Origin: Nocardioides sp. YIM 152315
GTDB taxonomy: Bacteria; Actinomycetota; Actinomycetes; Propionibacteriales; Nocardioidaceae
Direction: 5' to 3'
Assembly (NCBI RefSeq): GCF_029210375.1
Contig: NZ_JARGER010000043.1
Coordinates: 248,001 to 312,000, forward strand
Length of the DNA stretch: 64,000 nt
Below, piece after piece: positions 8,306 to 16,562 of the stretch; position 1 is the first letter of the stretch, and every line of letters starts with the position of its first letter. The notes below the pieces were generated by a model that saw nothing but the letters and a program-made list of their open reading frames with translations, was not told the DNA's origin and ran no database searches. Both the position numbers and the translations under genes were made by a program.

Positions 8306-8730
8306 ACACCCAGGTCGAGTATCACCGTCACAGCTACCGGTCACCCACCCCCGTGGCCCCCAATCACACCGTGCCCCACTCCGTCCCCGACCACTCCGCA
8401 CCAGTCCCCGACCGTGCGGCCAGCCATCTGGCTCACCACCGAGACCCGTCGCTCGCGCCGACGCGGGCGGCGCCGCCCGCCATCCCCGGGGCCACCTGGG
8501 TGCGGCCGACCGAGCTCGCCGCGTACGCCGCGCCGATCGTCGGCCGCGGGATCGATCTGGAAGCCGATCTGATCCGGCGGGCACGGCGTGCGCCCACGTC
8601 CGCCGCCCGGGCACTCCCACCCCCCGTCGGACGCCCCACAGCGACACCCGTAGCAAGACCGCGACCGACCTCACCACCAGCCCCAGCACCGGCGCCGCCG
8701 GTGGCCGACACGGAAGGACCATCACTGTGA
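8302..8730 (+). CDS. Proline-rich hypothetical protein
   Basis: 142 residues from a GTG that overlaps the primase stop (GTGA). The ends are rich in Pro, Ala, His and Arg and look disordered; only a central stretch (WVRPTELAAYAAPIVGRGIDLEADLIRRARRAPTSA) could fold. Its own stop overlaps the next GTG in the same way, so it is translated as part of a coupled set. I cannot assign a function; a linker or adaptor between replication and partition proteins is conceivable but speculative. Confidence 0.55.
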   Translation: MNTQVEYHRHSYRSPTPVAPNHTVPHSVPDHSAPVPDRAASHLAHHRDPSLAPTRAAPPAIPGATWVRPTELAAYAAPIVGRGIDLEADLIRRARRAPTSAARALPPPVGRPTATPVARPRPTSPPAPAPAPPVADTEGPSL

Positions 8731-9557
8731 GCCGAACATTCGAGACCTCGAAGGGTCTGCGCCGCCTGTTGATCCGCCTTCGCGTCTCCGGACCCCGCGC
8801 GTGGGAGAACGATCCCGAGGCCCGCGAGCTCATGGCCTACTGCATCGGCAAGTACCAGGCACTCGCACTCAAGCACCGATGCGACCCGACCACCGCTGCC
8901 GCAGCCGCGTTCGAGGCGATGCGCACCTACGCGGTCCGCACTGCCGTGGACCCCTGGGCGGTCGTCACGATGGCGGTCAAGGTCTCCCTGATCGCCGAGG
9001 AGCGCGCCACGGGCCTGCTGTGCTCAGTCGATCAGGCACGGCGCACCGAGTTCTCCTCCCACCACGACGTACGACGGTTCAGCGACACCGACGCTGACCT
9101 CCCCAACCTTCTGCCCCAGCTCGCCGTGGAACCAGTCATCCCGCAGCACCCAGACGAAGTCCGACCGACCGGCGCCTTCGAGGCGGTGGATGCAGCCATC
9201 GCAGTCTTCACCGAGCTGGGCTGGCCCGTCGACACCGCCACCTGCCTCCTCGACTACATCGGCGCCCGTCTGGTCGAGTCCGGTTCCCGGCCGCAGACCC
9301 ACGCCGCTCTGCGACGCGACGAGTCCGCCCGAGCCCTGCTCGACATCGACCAAGGGGTGTGGTCGACCGTGCTGCGCATCATCCTCGGCAACCCGAACCC
9401 CGATGAGGCCTACACGAGCGACGGTCACGGGATCTTGCTGCGGCTGCTCATTGGGCACCACGTCAGCGAGCTAATGGACGACGACCTGCTGGTCTTCGAC
9501 ATCCGCGAGACCGCACCGCGCAGAGAGGCCAGGGTCGATGTCCCAGACCCGACCTGA
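8727..9557 (+). CDS. Conserved mobile-element hypothetical protein
   Basis: 276 residues from GTG 8727, overlapping the previous stop. It is largely helical, with a conserved-looking N-terminal block (RLRVSGPRAWENDPEARELMAYC) and a central part that resembles a helix-turn-helix-containing regulatory region, but no catalytic motif stands out. It ends 20 bases inside the ParB gene, implying tight coupling with partition functions. Function unknown. Confidence 0.6.
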   Translation: MSRTFETSKGLRRLLIRLRVSGPRAWENDPEARELMAYCIGKYQALALKHRCDPTTAAAAAFEAMRTYAVRTAVDPWAVVTMAVKVSLIAEERATGLLCSVDQARRTEFSSHHDVRRFSDTDADLPNLLPQLAVEPVIPQHPDEVRPTGAFEAVDAAIAVFTELGWPVDTATCLLDYIGARLVESGSRPQTHAALRRDESARALLDIDQGVWSTVLRIILGNPNPDEAYTSDGHGILLRLLIGHHVSELMDDDLLVFDIRETAPRREARVDVPDPT

Positions 9558-10551
9558 TGCCCGCCCCGAGACGCGGGGCCGTATCGAGCTCGACCGGACC
9601 CTCGACTCGATCGTCGTCGGCAACCGGTACCGCAAAGACCCCGGCGACCTCAACAAGCTCATGGACTCGATCAGCCAGATCGGCCTGCTGCAACCGGTCA
9701 CGATCACTCCCGATGGCGTGCTGATCTGCGGATGGCGGCGCCTCGAGGCAGTGCGGCGGCTCGGCTGGCGCTCGATGAATGTCTGGGTGCGATCCGGCAT
9801 CTCCGGGCAACTTGAGGCCCTCATGGCCCAACAGGACGACAACGAGCTCCACAAACCGCTGAACGAGATCGAGCAAGCCACGCTCTACCGCGAGCTCAAG
9901 CAGGTCTATGCCGAGGAAGGCGAGCGGCGCAAGCAGGCGACCCAGTTCGGAGCCCAGGTCGATGGCGGAGCCTACGGTCCCGCACCCGGTGCGGGACCGG
10001 CAGAGACGGGCGACTCCCGACGGCAAGCAGCGATGGCGGTCACCGGCAAGGGGTCCTACAACACCCACGAGCGGGTCTGCGCCCTCATGGACTGGGCCTC
10101 CCGAAAGGCCACCCCGCCCGAGATCCGAGCGATGGCCAACGAAGCACTGCGCAGGATCGAGGAGGGCGAGCCGATCAAGCCGCTCTACCGCGAGGTCAAG
10201 GCCGCCTACGACAAGACCCAGGAGCCATCGCCGGACCTCGAGACCGAGGTCGCACGGCTGGCCCGCGAGGCGCTCGCGCGCATCGAGGGCATGAAGGACC
10301 GTAAAGGCCTCAAACGAAACCAGGGCCCGTCGCGACACTTCCGAAGCGTCCGCTCGTTCAACCTGACCTGGACCGAGCTCGACGGGTGGACCGAGATGTA
10401 CGACGTCGATGCCCTCGCCGCTCAGCTCACCCCTGCCGACTGGGAGCGGTTCGACCGCGTCGTCACCGCCACCATCGCATTCCGCGACCAGCTCATCGCC
10501 GCTCGACGCGACGCCGACGCGAGCAACGGCTCCGAGGGCTCGTTGGCGTAG
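9538..10551 (+). CDS. ParB/Srx-domain protein
   Basis: 337 residues. The N-terminal part holds the ParB-like nuclease/CTPase fold: LDSIVVGNRYRKD, LMDSISQIGLLQPVTITPDGVLICGWRRLEAVRRLGW, with the GxRR-type motif near residues 63-67, then QDDNELHKPLNEIEQA. The middle contains a predicted DNA-binding helical region and the C-terminus is element specific. It may act in partition, copy control or transcriptional regulation (as KorB/ParB relatives do). No ParA gene is next to it, which argues against a classical ParAB pair in this window. Confidence 0.8.
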   Translation: MSQTRPDARPETRGRIELDRTLDSIVVGNRYRKDPGDLNKLMDSISQIGLLQPVTITPDGVLICGWRRLEAVRRLGWRSMNVWVRSGISGQLEALMAQQDDNELHKPLNEIEQATLYRELKQVYAEEGERRKQATQFGAQVDGGAYGPAPGAGPAETGDSRRQAAMAVTGKGSYNTHERVCALMDWASRKATPPEIRAMANEALRRIEEGEPIKPLYREVKAAYDKTQEPSPDLETEVARLAREALARIEGMKDRKGLKRNQGPSRHFRSVRSFNLTWTELDGWTEMYDVDALAAQLTPADWERFDRVVTATIAFRDQLIAARRDADASNGSEGSLA

Positions 10552-10598
10552 ACGGCGCACCTGGGGGACGTCTACGCCCTTCGCCACCGGAGCATGCG

Positions 10599-11279
10599 AT
10601 GTCACACCTCACCGGCCGCCAGATCCTGCTCGTCCTCGCGGGCGCCATCGCCCTCGCCGCACTCGCGGCCGGCGTATACGGACTGGTGAGAGGACCAGGC
10701 GGGTCTACCCGACCGACAGCAGTGGCGACGCCGCTGGTGGACGACCCGGGGTCTAGGCCAGTGGAGATCGCCGAACAGCCACCAGCTCCGTCACCCCAGG
10801 ACCGGTCGCTCCCCCACACCGGTGACCCGATCGCGTACGCGCAGGCCGTAGCCGCGCTGCTATTCGACTGGGACACCAGCACCGGGTTCCTCCCCGCCGA
10901 CTACACCGCACCAGTGCTGGCCGATGGGGATCCCTCCGGCGAGGAGACCCCCGGGCTGCTCACGGACGTCGCCACCTACGTCCCCACCCTCGAGCAGTGG
11001 CTCGACCTCGGCGCTATGGAGGTCAAGCAGTCGCTGGTCGTCGATGACGTCTTCATCCCAGACTCGTGGGCAGCTGCCGAGACCCAGGCCACCGGACAGC
11101 TCCGGCCCGGCACCACTGCGGTGACTATCACCGGCACCCGCCAGCGCAGCGGGATCTGGGAGGGCAGTCCTGCCGAGTCCACGTCACCGGTGTCGTTCAC
11201 GGTCTTCGTCGCGTGCGCGCCGTCGTTCCCCCGCTGCCACGTTCTGCGTCTCTCCGAGCTCGACAACCCGCTGAGGTGA
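10599..11279 (+). CDS. Membrane-anchored conjugation protein, TcpC/VirB8-like position
   Basis: 226 residues from the ATG at 10599. One N-terminal membrane helix (about 8-28) is followed by a long extracytoplasmic part. A Pro-rich linker precedes a domain starting near residue 70 (ayaqAVAALLFDWDTSTG), which has the spacing of the NTF2-like repeats in TcpC/VirB8 proteins. Two cysteines near the C-terminus could pair. It opens the transfer operon and lies directly before the cell-wall hydrolase gene. Role in the channel is inferred from topology and context only. Confidence 0.6.
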   Translation: MSHLTGRQILLVLAGAIALAALAAGVYGLVRGPGGSTRPTAVATPLVDDPGSRPVEIAEQPPAPSPQDRSLPHTGDPIAYAQAVAALLFDWDTSTGFLPADYTAPVLADGDPSGEETPGLLTDVATYVPTLEQWLDLGAMEVKQSLVVDDVFIPDSWAAAETQATGQLRPGTTAVTITGTRQRSGIWEGSPAESTSPVSFTVFVACAPSFPRCHVLRLSELDNPLR

Positions 11280-11286
11280 CTCACCG

Positions 11287-12432
11287 GTGGGGATGAAGTT
11301 GGTCGCCGGCGTCGCCATAGCGGTCCTGTTCGCGCCCGGTGGCGTGATGCTCGGCGTCGGCACGCTGGTCGGACCTGCAGCCGCAGGGTCGGCGAGCTGC
11401 CTGTGGGACGACCCCGCAGCCGGCAGCATCGAGGTCGCCGGAACGGTCCCGCCGGCTCTGACCGCGACCAACACCGCCGGGGCGAGCATCACCCTCAACC
11501 ATCAGCAGCTTGTCCGGGCCGCCACGATCATCGCCGTCGGCGCCCGCGAACAGATCCCGCCTCGTGGCCAGTTGATCGCGGTGATGACCGCGATCACGGA
11601 GTCCTCGCTGCGGGTCCTCTCGAACGACAGCGCCTACCCGCAGTCCGCCCAGCTGCCAAACGACGGCGACGGCGGCGATCACGACTCCGTCGGCATGTTC
11701 CAGCAACGTCCCGCCGCGGGCTGGGGCAGCGTCGAGCACCTGATGGACCCCGTCTGGTCGACGCGTGCGTTCTACGGCGGTCCAGCCGGACCCAACCACG
11801 GCTCTCCCCGCGGACTCCTCGACATCGACGGCTGGCAGGACATGGACCCTGGCGCCGCAGCCCAAGCGGTACAGGTCTCCGCCTATCCCGACCGCTACGC
11901 CGTGAACCGACCCATAGCCGAGAAGATCCTCGGCACGCTGAGCGGCGTTACCCTCAACGCGGGAGGCGATGGCGGACTCGCCTGCGACCAGCTGACCGGC
12001 ACCGGTGATCTGCCTGGGGATCTGCCTGGGGATCTTCCGCCCGGCTTTCCCGGCGCGCTCATCGCAGCGGCTGCTTCCCAACGCGGCACGCCCTACGTGT
12101 GGGGCGGCGGCAACTTCACCGGTCCGACCGGTGGCGGCTTCGACTGCTCAGGCCTCGTGCTCTACGCCGCCTACCAAGCCTCGGACGAACGGATCCGACT
12201 CCCGCACTACAGCGGCTCACAGATCCACGCCGGCCGAGGCATCGGCTGGGGCGACAAGCGGCCGGGGGACTTGATCTTTTTCAGCTACCGCGGCGCCGGC
12301 GGCCCCCACCACGTCGCGATCTATGTCGGCGGTGACCGGATCCTGCACGCGCCCCACACCGGCGACGTCGTCCGATACGGCACGATCGGCGAGTTCGCCG
12401 GCCAGGTGATGACGGTCCGTCGCCTCGGCTGA
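11287..12432 (+). CDS. Conjugative cell-wall hydrolase: lysozyme-like plus NlpC/P60
   Basis: 381 residues from GTG 11287 (ATG 11293 is an alternative). A signal peptide or N-terminal anchor is followed by a lysozyme-like domain (AVMTAITESSLRVL, DSVGMFQQRPAAGWG, residues about 90-160) and a C-terminal NlpC/P60 domain from about 258: GTPYVWGGGN, FDCSGLVLYA with the catalytic Cys, and the His in GGPHHVAIYVG. Such two-domain enzymes open peptidoglycan for the conjugation channel in Gram-positive elements (VirB1/TcpG role). The linker carries an in-frame DLPG tandem repeat from a 12-bp DNA repeat at about 12005-12034. Confidence 0.87.
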   Translation: MGMKLVAGVAIAVLFAPGGVMLGVGTLVGPAAAGSASCLWDDPAAGSIEVAGTVPPALTATNTAGASITLNHQQLVRAATIIAVGAREQIPPRGQLIAVMTAITESSLRVLSNDSAYPQSAQLPNDGDGGDHDSVGMFQQRPAAGWGSVEHLMDPVWSTRAFYGGPAGPNHGSPRGLLDIDGWQDMDPGAAAQAVQVSAYPDRYAVNRPIAEKILGTLSGVTLNAGGDGGLACDQLTGTGDLPGDLPGDLPPGFPGALIAAAASQRGTPYVWGGGNFTGPTGGGFDCSGLVLYAAYQASDERIRLPHYSGSQIHAGRGIGWGDKRPGDLIFFSYRGAGGPHHVAIYVGGDRILHAPHTGDVVRYGTIGEFAGQVMTVRRLG

Positions 12433-12452
12433 ACCTGAGCGGGCATGTCCAA

Positions 12453-12770
12453 TTGGCGCGCCGCTCGTACCTGGGCTTTGTGTCCAGATCTGTTCTTGCC
12501 GCGAGCACGGTCGGTCCCAATTTCGGTGCCGTCGGTGGCTCCGGCCAGCTGCGCGCCATCGTGGGTGCGCTGCTGACCTACGGGCTGATCGTCGCGGTCC
12601 TAATGCTGATCGTCTCGGCGACGACCTGGGCGATCGCGTCGGGGTCCGGGTCCTGGCACACCGCCCAGAAGGCCAAGGCCGGCTGCTTCGTCGCGATCGG
12701 CGGCGCCACCCTCACTGGCGCCGCCCTCGCCTGGACCAACTGGCTGTTGCAGCTCGGCGCACACCTCTAG
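12453..12770 (+). CDS. Small two-helix membrane protein, VirB2/TrbC-like
   Basis: About 105 residues if the TTG at 12453 is used; a GTG near 12480 would shorten it, and the start is uncertain. It has two hydrophobic helices (AIVGALLTYGLIVAVLMLIVSATTWA and GCFVAIGGATLTGAALAWTNWLL) joined by a short polar loop with Lys. This is the plan of VirB2/TrbC conjugative pilins and of the DUF6112-type proteins of actinobacterial elements. The next gene is a paralogue. Likely a structural channel component. Confidence 0.65.
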   Translation: MARRSYLGFVSRSVLAASTVGPNFGAVGGSGQLRAIVGALLTYGLIVAVLMLIVSATTWAIASGSGSWHTAQKAKAGCFVAIGGATLTGAALAWTNWLLQLGAHL

Positions 12771-12843
12771 TCGCCACCACGTCAGGCGTCGCGCCTCTGT
12801 TCCCAGTCACCTTCGAACCCTGCTAGCTCCTTGGAGTCCTCCG

Positions 12844-13149
12844 ATGCACCTTCCGGCAACCGCCCTCCTGCTCCCCCTCGACATCAACATCAGCCCGAAC
12901 TCCAACGGCCTGCCCGGTATCCAACAGCTCCGCAACATCGTGGGCGCATCGATGACGATCGGGCTGATACTCGCCGTCCTCGCGCTGATCATCTCCGCCG
13001 TCGTGTGGGCACTCGGCGCGAACTCCTCCAACCCGCACCTGGCTGGGCGCGGGAAGATGGGCGTCCTGGTCGCCCTCGGTGCCGCGATCGTGTGCGGCGC
13101 CTCGGTGACGTTGGTGAACTTCTTCTGGCACGTCGGCCAGCAGGTCTGA
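12844..13149 (+). CDS. Small two-helix membrane protein, paralogue of the preceding one
   Basis: 101 residues. A short signal-like N-terminus (LPATALLLPLDINISPN) precedes two hydrophobic helices in the same layout as the preceding protein (GLPGIQQLRNIVGASMTIGLILAVLALIISAVVWALG, then MGVLVALGAAIVCGASVTLVNFFWHVG). Shared residues GxxQLRxIVGAxxTxGLIxAV support common origin by duplication. A CTTGGAG site precedes the ATG. Probably the second pilin-like subunit of the transfer channel. Confidence 0.68.
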   Translation: MHLPATALLLPLDINISPNSNGLPGIQQLRNIVGASMTIGLILAVLALIISAVVWALGANSSNPHLAGRGKMGVLVALGAAIVCGASVTLVNFFWHVGQQV

Positions 13150-13160
13150 GGCGATCCGCC

Positions 13161-14525
13161 ATGGGAGTCTGCGACGTCCCGGTCATCCATCAGGTCTGCA
13201 ACGAAGCTGGCGACGCCGCCGGCGCCGTGGTCACCGCGCCGTTCGACTGGCTCGCCCAATCCATGGCCGGAGCCGCAGAGTGGATGTTCACCTCGGTCTG
13301 GAAGGTCATCGACACCACGACCTTCGTCGACGTGACCAGCGGGCAGTACCGAGGCGTCTACAGCATCATGTTCGGCATCGGCGTGATCGTGGCGCTCGGG
13401 TTCTTCATGTTCCAGGTCATCGGCGCCATGATCCGCCGCGAACCCGCTGCCCTGTCGCGTGGTGCGCTCGGGCTGGCGAAGTCGATCCTCGGGTCCTTCG
13501 TCGCCCTGGCACTGCTCGGCACCGCCCTCGAGGTCACCGACCAGCTCTGTGTCGGCATCGTCAACGCAGCCGGAACGAACATGAACCAGATGGGCGACAA
13601 GCTCGCGGTCCTCGCCGTCGGACTCGGCACGATCAATGTCGGCGCCCCCGGCGCCGGAGCGATCCTGACGATCTTCCTCGCCAGTCTCGCCATCGTCGGC
13701 GCGATGGTGGTGTGGATCAGCCTGCTGATGCGCAAGGCGCTCTTGCTGATCGCGATCGTGTTCGCCCCGATCGCTCTGGCCGGGTCCAGCTGGGACCACA
13801 CCCGGTCCTGGCTCAGCCGGTGGGCGACGTTCGTGATCGCGATGATCTTGTCCAAGGTCGTCCTCGTCGTCATCTTCCTGCTCGCCACCGCCCAGGTCTC
13901 GGCCCCGATCGACGCTGACCTGGAATCAGTGAGTCAGCCGATGGCCGGCGTCGTGTTGATGCTGCTGGCCGGGTTCGCGCCCTACCTGACCTACAAGGCC
14001 ATCGCGTTCATGGGCTTCGACATGCACCACGCGATGTCAGCCGAGCAGGAGGCCAAGGGCGCGCTCAACCGACCGATACCCCTCCCCCTCGGACACAAGA
14101 GCCTCAGCGGCGGTAGCGAGCCCGCCAAGATCCTCGGGAACCACGGCACCGGTGGCGCCAACCCCGCCGGCGGGCCTGCCGGCGGATCCGCGGGCGGCGC
14201 TGCGGGCGCGTCGCCTGCACCAGCGACCCCGGCCGGCGGGTCCGGCGGAGCCGCGGCAGGCCGCGGGGCAGCAGGGGGTGCCGCCGGGGGTGCCGCGGGG
14301 GGTGCGGCCGCCGCTGGCGGGGCCGTCGCGGCCGGTGCGGTGGTGGCGAAGGAGGCCGCGGCAGCCGGGCCGCGCCTGGGCGGCCTCGTTGCGAGCCAGG
14401 CAACCGGGCACGCCCAGGCTCACGAGTCCCCACCGTCCCCGGCAGCGGCTCCGGCCCCGGTGGCACCCCCGGTTGCGCCTCCCGTTCCTGAGCCGGCGTT
14501 GACCCGGCCCGCCGGTCGGAAGTGA
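13161..14525 (+). CDS. VirB6/TrbL-like polytopic channel protein
   Basis: 454 residues. About six membrane helices lie between residues 65 and 300, with an amphipathic N-terminus (VTAPFDWLAQSMAGAAEWMFTSVWKVID). The topology and the VFAPIALAGSSW segment fit the VirB6/TrbL group. The C-terminal 130 residues are a Gly/Ala/Pro-rich low-complexity tail encoded by short GC repeats (about 14150-14480). It lies between the small pilin-like proteins and the SCO6880-family gene, the usual order in actinobacterial transfer operons. Confidence 0.75.
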   Translation: MGVCDVPVIHQVCNEAGDAAGAVVTAPFDWLAQSMAGAAEWMFTSVWKVIDTTTFVDVTSGQYRGVYSIMFGIGVIVALGFFMFQVIGAMIRREPAALSRGALGLAKSILGSFVALALLGTALEVTDQLCVGIVNAAGTNMNQMGDKLAVLAVGLGTINVGAPGAGAILTIFLASLAIVGAMVVWISLLMRKALLLIAIVFAPIALAGSSWDHTRSWLSRWATFVIAMILSKVVLVVIFLLATAQVSAPIDADLESVSQPMAGVVLMLLAGFAPYLTYKAIAFMGFDMHHAMSAEQEAKGALNRPIPLPLGHKSLSGGSEPAKILGNHGTGGANPAGGPAGGSAGGAAGASPAPATPAGGSGGAAAGRGAAGGAAGGAAGGAAAAGGAVAAGAVVAKEAAAAGPRLGGLVASQATGHAQAHESPPSPAAAPAPVAPPVAPPVPEPALTRPAGRK

Positions 14526-14531
14526 TTGGGC

Positions 14532-16019
14532 ATGGGTACGCCGTCGAGCACCGAGACAGCCCTGACTCCCGTCAAGTTCTCCCGGCTGTCTCGGCGTGGA
14601 ATCCTCCTGGGACTCTCCGGTCCGCAGCTGATGATGGCGAGCTGCGCGGCTGGCACGCTGATCCTCGGCCTCTATCTCGGCACGGTCCTGGTGGCGTTGC
14701 CGGTCATTCTCCTCGTCCTTGCGTTCGGGTTCGTCGGAGTCGGTGGCCGCAAGCTGGTCGAGTGGGCTCCGATCGGCGCCCGATGGCTGTGGCGAGCGGC
14801 CGGCGGTCAGCTGCGCTTCCGTCGCCGGATCCTCAAGCCTCGACCGGCCGGCACCCTGGCGCTACCCGGCGACGCGGCACGGCTGCGGCAGTGGGTGGAC
14901 TCCGAGACCGGCGCGGTGATGGTCCACGACCCACACGCGGCCACCCTCACCGCCGTCGTCGGGGTGGCCCACCCGGCGTTCGTGCTTCTCGACCCGGCCG
15001 AGCAGGAGCGGCGGGTCGTCGGCTGGGGACGGGTGTTGGCCACGGCCTGCAGGTCCGGACGACTGGCATCGGTCCAGGTCACGGAACGCACCTTGCCGGA
15101 CTCCGGCAAGGGCCTCGCGGACTGGTGGGCCCAGCACGGGAACCACTGGGGGAACCAGCAGGGGAACCAGGCCGGTGGCCCCGCCGGGTCGTGGGCCGCG
15201 TCGACCTATGAGGAGCTCGTCGATCGCGCCGGTCCCGCCGGTGAGCGGCACGCGAGCACGATCTCGATCTCGCTAGATCTCAAGGCTGCCAGGCGGGCGA
15301 TCCGTGCGGCCGGCGGTGGCAATCGTGGTGCGGCCGCGGTCCTGCGCCAGGAGATGGCCACGACGACGGCCGCCCTCCGCGCGGCCGACCTCTCCCCGTC
15401 CGACTGGCTCGCCCCTGGCGATCTGGCCTTGGTCCTGCGTGCCGCCTATGACCCGGTCGTCGCGGGCGTCTTGGAGCGCCACGGCGACCTCGGCCGCGAC
15501 CTGGCGATCGCGGGCCCGGTCGCGGTGACCGAGTCGTGGGCCAGCCTGCGTAGCGACTCGGCGCACCACTGCGTGCTCTGGATCAGCGAGTGGCCCAGGT
15601 CGCTGGTTTTCCCTGGCTTCCTCGCACCGCTGCTGCTGTCCTCGGGGATCCGGCGGACCTTCACGCTCCTGTACACGCCGATGCGCACCGATCGGGCCGC
15701 CCGCGACATCCGCAAGAAGAAGACCGAGTACATCTCCGATGCCGCCCAGCGGCAGAAGATCGGGCAGATCGAGGACGCCCAGCAGACCGCGGAGTACCAC
15801 GACGTCCTGCAGCAGGAGGCGGACCTGACCGCCGGGCACGGCGTCCTACGCACCACCGGCATGGTCGTGGTCACCGCGGCCGATCCCGACGAGCTCGAAC
15901 GATCCGTCGCGGCCGTCGAGCAGGCCGCGATCCAGGCCTCGTGTGAGACCCGGCGGCTGTGGGGCCAGCAGGCTCAGGCCTTCGCGACCGCGGCGCTCCC
16001 GCTGTGCCGAGCCCTCTGA
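14532..16019 (+). CDS. SCO6880-family conjugation protein (VirB3/PrgI-like N-terminus)
   Basis: 495 residues from ATG 14532 (TTG 14526 is also possible). The N-terminus carries a PrgI/VirB3-type membrane pair (about 32-75), followed by a large cytoplasmic part. I recognise the overall sequence as the SCO6880 family found beside VirB4-type ATPases in actinobacterial elements. DDAQQ-like coiled stretches near residues 390-430 (RKKKTEYISDAAQRQKIGQIEDAQQTAEY) may mediate assembly. A GNQQGNQ mini-repeat lies near residue 210. Likely a membrane scaffold for the ATPase. Confidence 0.75.
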   Translation: MGTPSSTETALTPVKFSRLSRRGILLGLSGPQLMMASCAAGTLILGLYLGTVLVALPVILLVLAFGFVGVGGRKLVEWAPIGARWLWRAAGGQLRFRRRILKPRPAGTLALPGDAARLRQWVDSETGAVMVHDPHAATLTAVVGVAHPAFVLLDPAEQERRVVGWGRVLATACRSGRLASVQVTERTLPDSGKGLADWWAQHGNHWGNQQGNQAGGPAGSWAASTYEELVDRAGPAGERHASTISISLDLKAARRAIRAAGGGNRGAAAVLRQEMATTTAALRAADLSPSDWLAPGDLALVLRAAYDPVVAGVLERHGDLGRDLAIAGPVAVTESWASLRSDSAHHCVLWISEWPRSLVFPGFLAPLLLSSGIRRTFTLLYTPMRTDRAARDIRKKKTEYISDAAQRQKIGQIEDAQQTAEYHDVLQQEADLTAGHGVLRTTGMVVVTAADPDELERSVAAVEQAAIQASCETRRLWGQQAQAFATAALPLCRAL

Positions 16020-16109
16020 ACCAGCGCATCGCGAGAAGCCTGCCGCGGGCAAGAGCGGCGCACCTCGTCAACAACACCAGGGGTCCCCCAACCACGACTG
16101 GAGCCAACG

Positions 16110-16562
16110 ATGTCAACCTTTACCGATCCGATCGCAGACGCCGACGAAGCCCGGGAGGCGATCCGCGGCCTGGCCCACGCAACCCGGTCGGTCGCCGATC
16201 CGACCACGATCTACCCGGTCCTCGGCTCGATCAGCGCAGCGCTCGCCTCGCTGACCCAGAGCCTGCACCAGCTGGGCGACCTCCACGACGGCCCGTCGAT
16301 CAGAAACGCCTGGATCAACGGAGACTCCCGAGCCGACGCCGCGTCCTCCTACCGGGTGGCCTGGGAGCTCCACCGTGCCGCCGAAATGGCACACCAGGTC
16401 GCCACCGCGGTGGACCGGGCTCGCGAGATCGAGGCCACCATCGCCTACGAGTCCCCCGCCCAACAGCTCGAGCAATCACCCCACCGGCCGCTCCCCGGCC
16501 GGCGCACAGGCGAGCCCGTGGGTTCGCCCGGCTCAGTCCGCGACCGCGGGATCTCGCTGTGA
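16110..16562 (+). CDS. Hypothetical helical protein of the transfer operon
   Basis: 150 residues, predicted mostly helical (DADEAREAIRGLAHATRSV, LGSISAALASLTQSLHQLGDLHDG) with a Pro/Arg-rich tail. No membrane segment or signal is visible, so it is probably cytoplasmic. It sits between the SCO6880-family and VirB4-like genes, with its stop overlapping the latter's GTG. Function unknown; a chaperone or adaptor for the ATPase is a guess from position. Confidence 0.6.
   Translation: MSTFTDPIADADEAREAIRGLAHATRSVADPTTIYPVLGSISAALASLTQSLHQLGDLHDGPSIRNAWINGDSRADAASSYRVAWELHRAAEMAHQVATAVDRAREIEATIAYESPAQQLEQSPHRPLPGRRTGEPVGSPGSVRDRGISL

Noticed and set aside
15959-16558. Upstream extension of the VirB4-like frame
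   Set aside because: It overlaps the 150-aa gene at 16110-16562 and has a Pro/Arg-rich artefact composition; the GTG at 16559 gives a normal coupled start.
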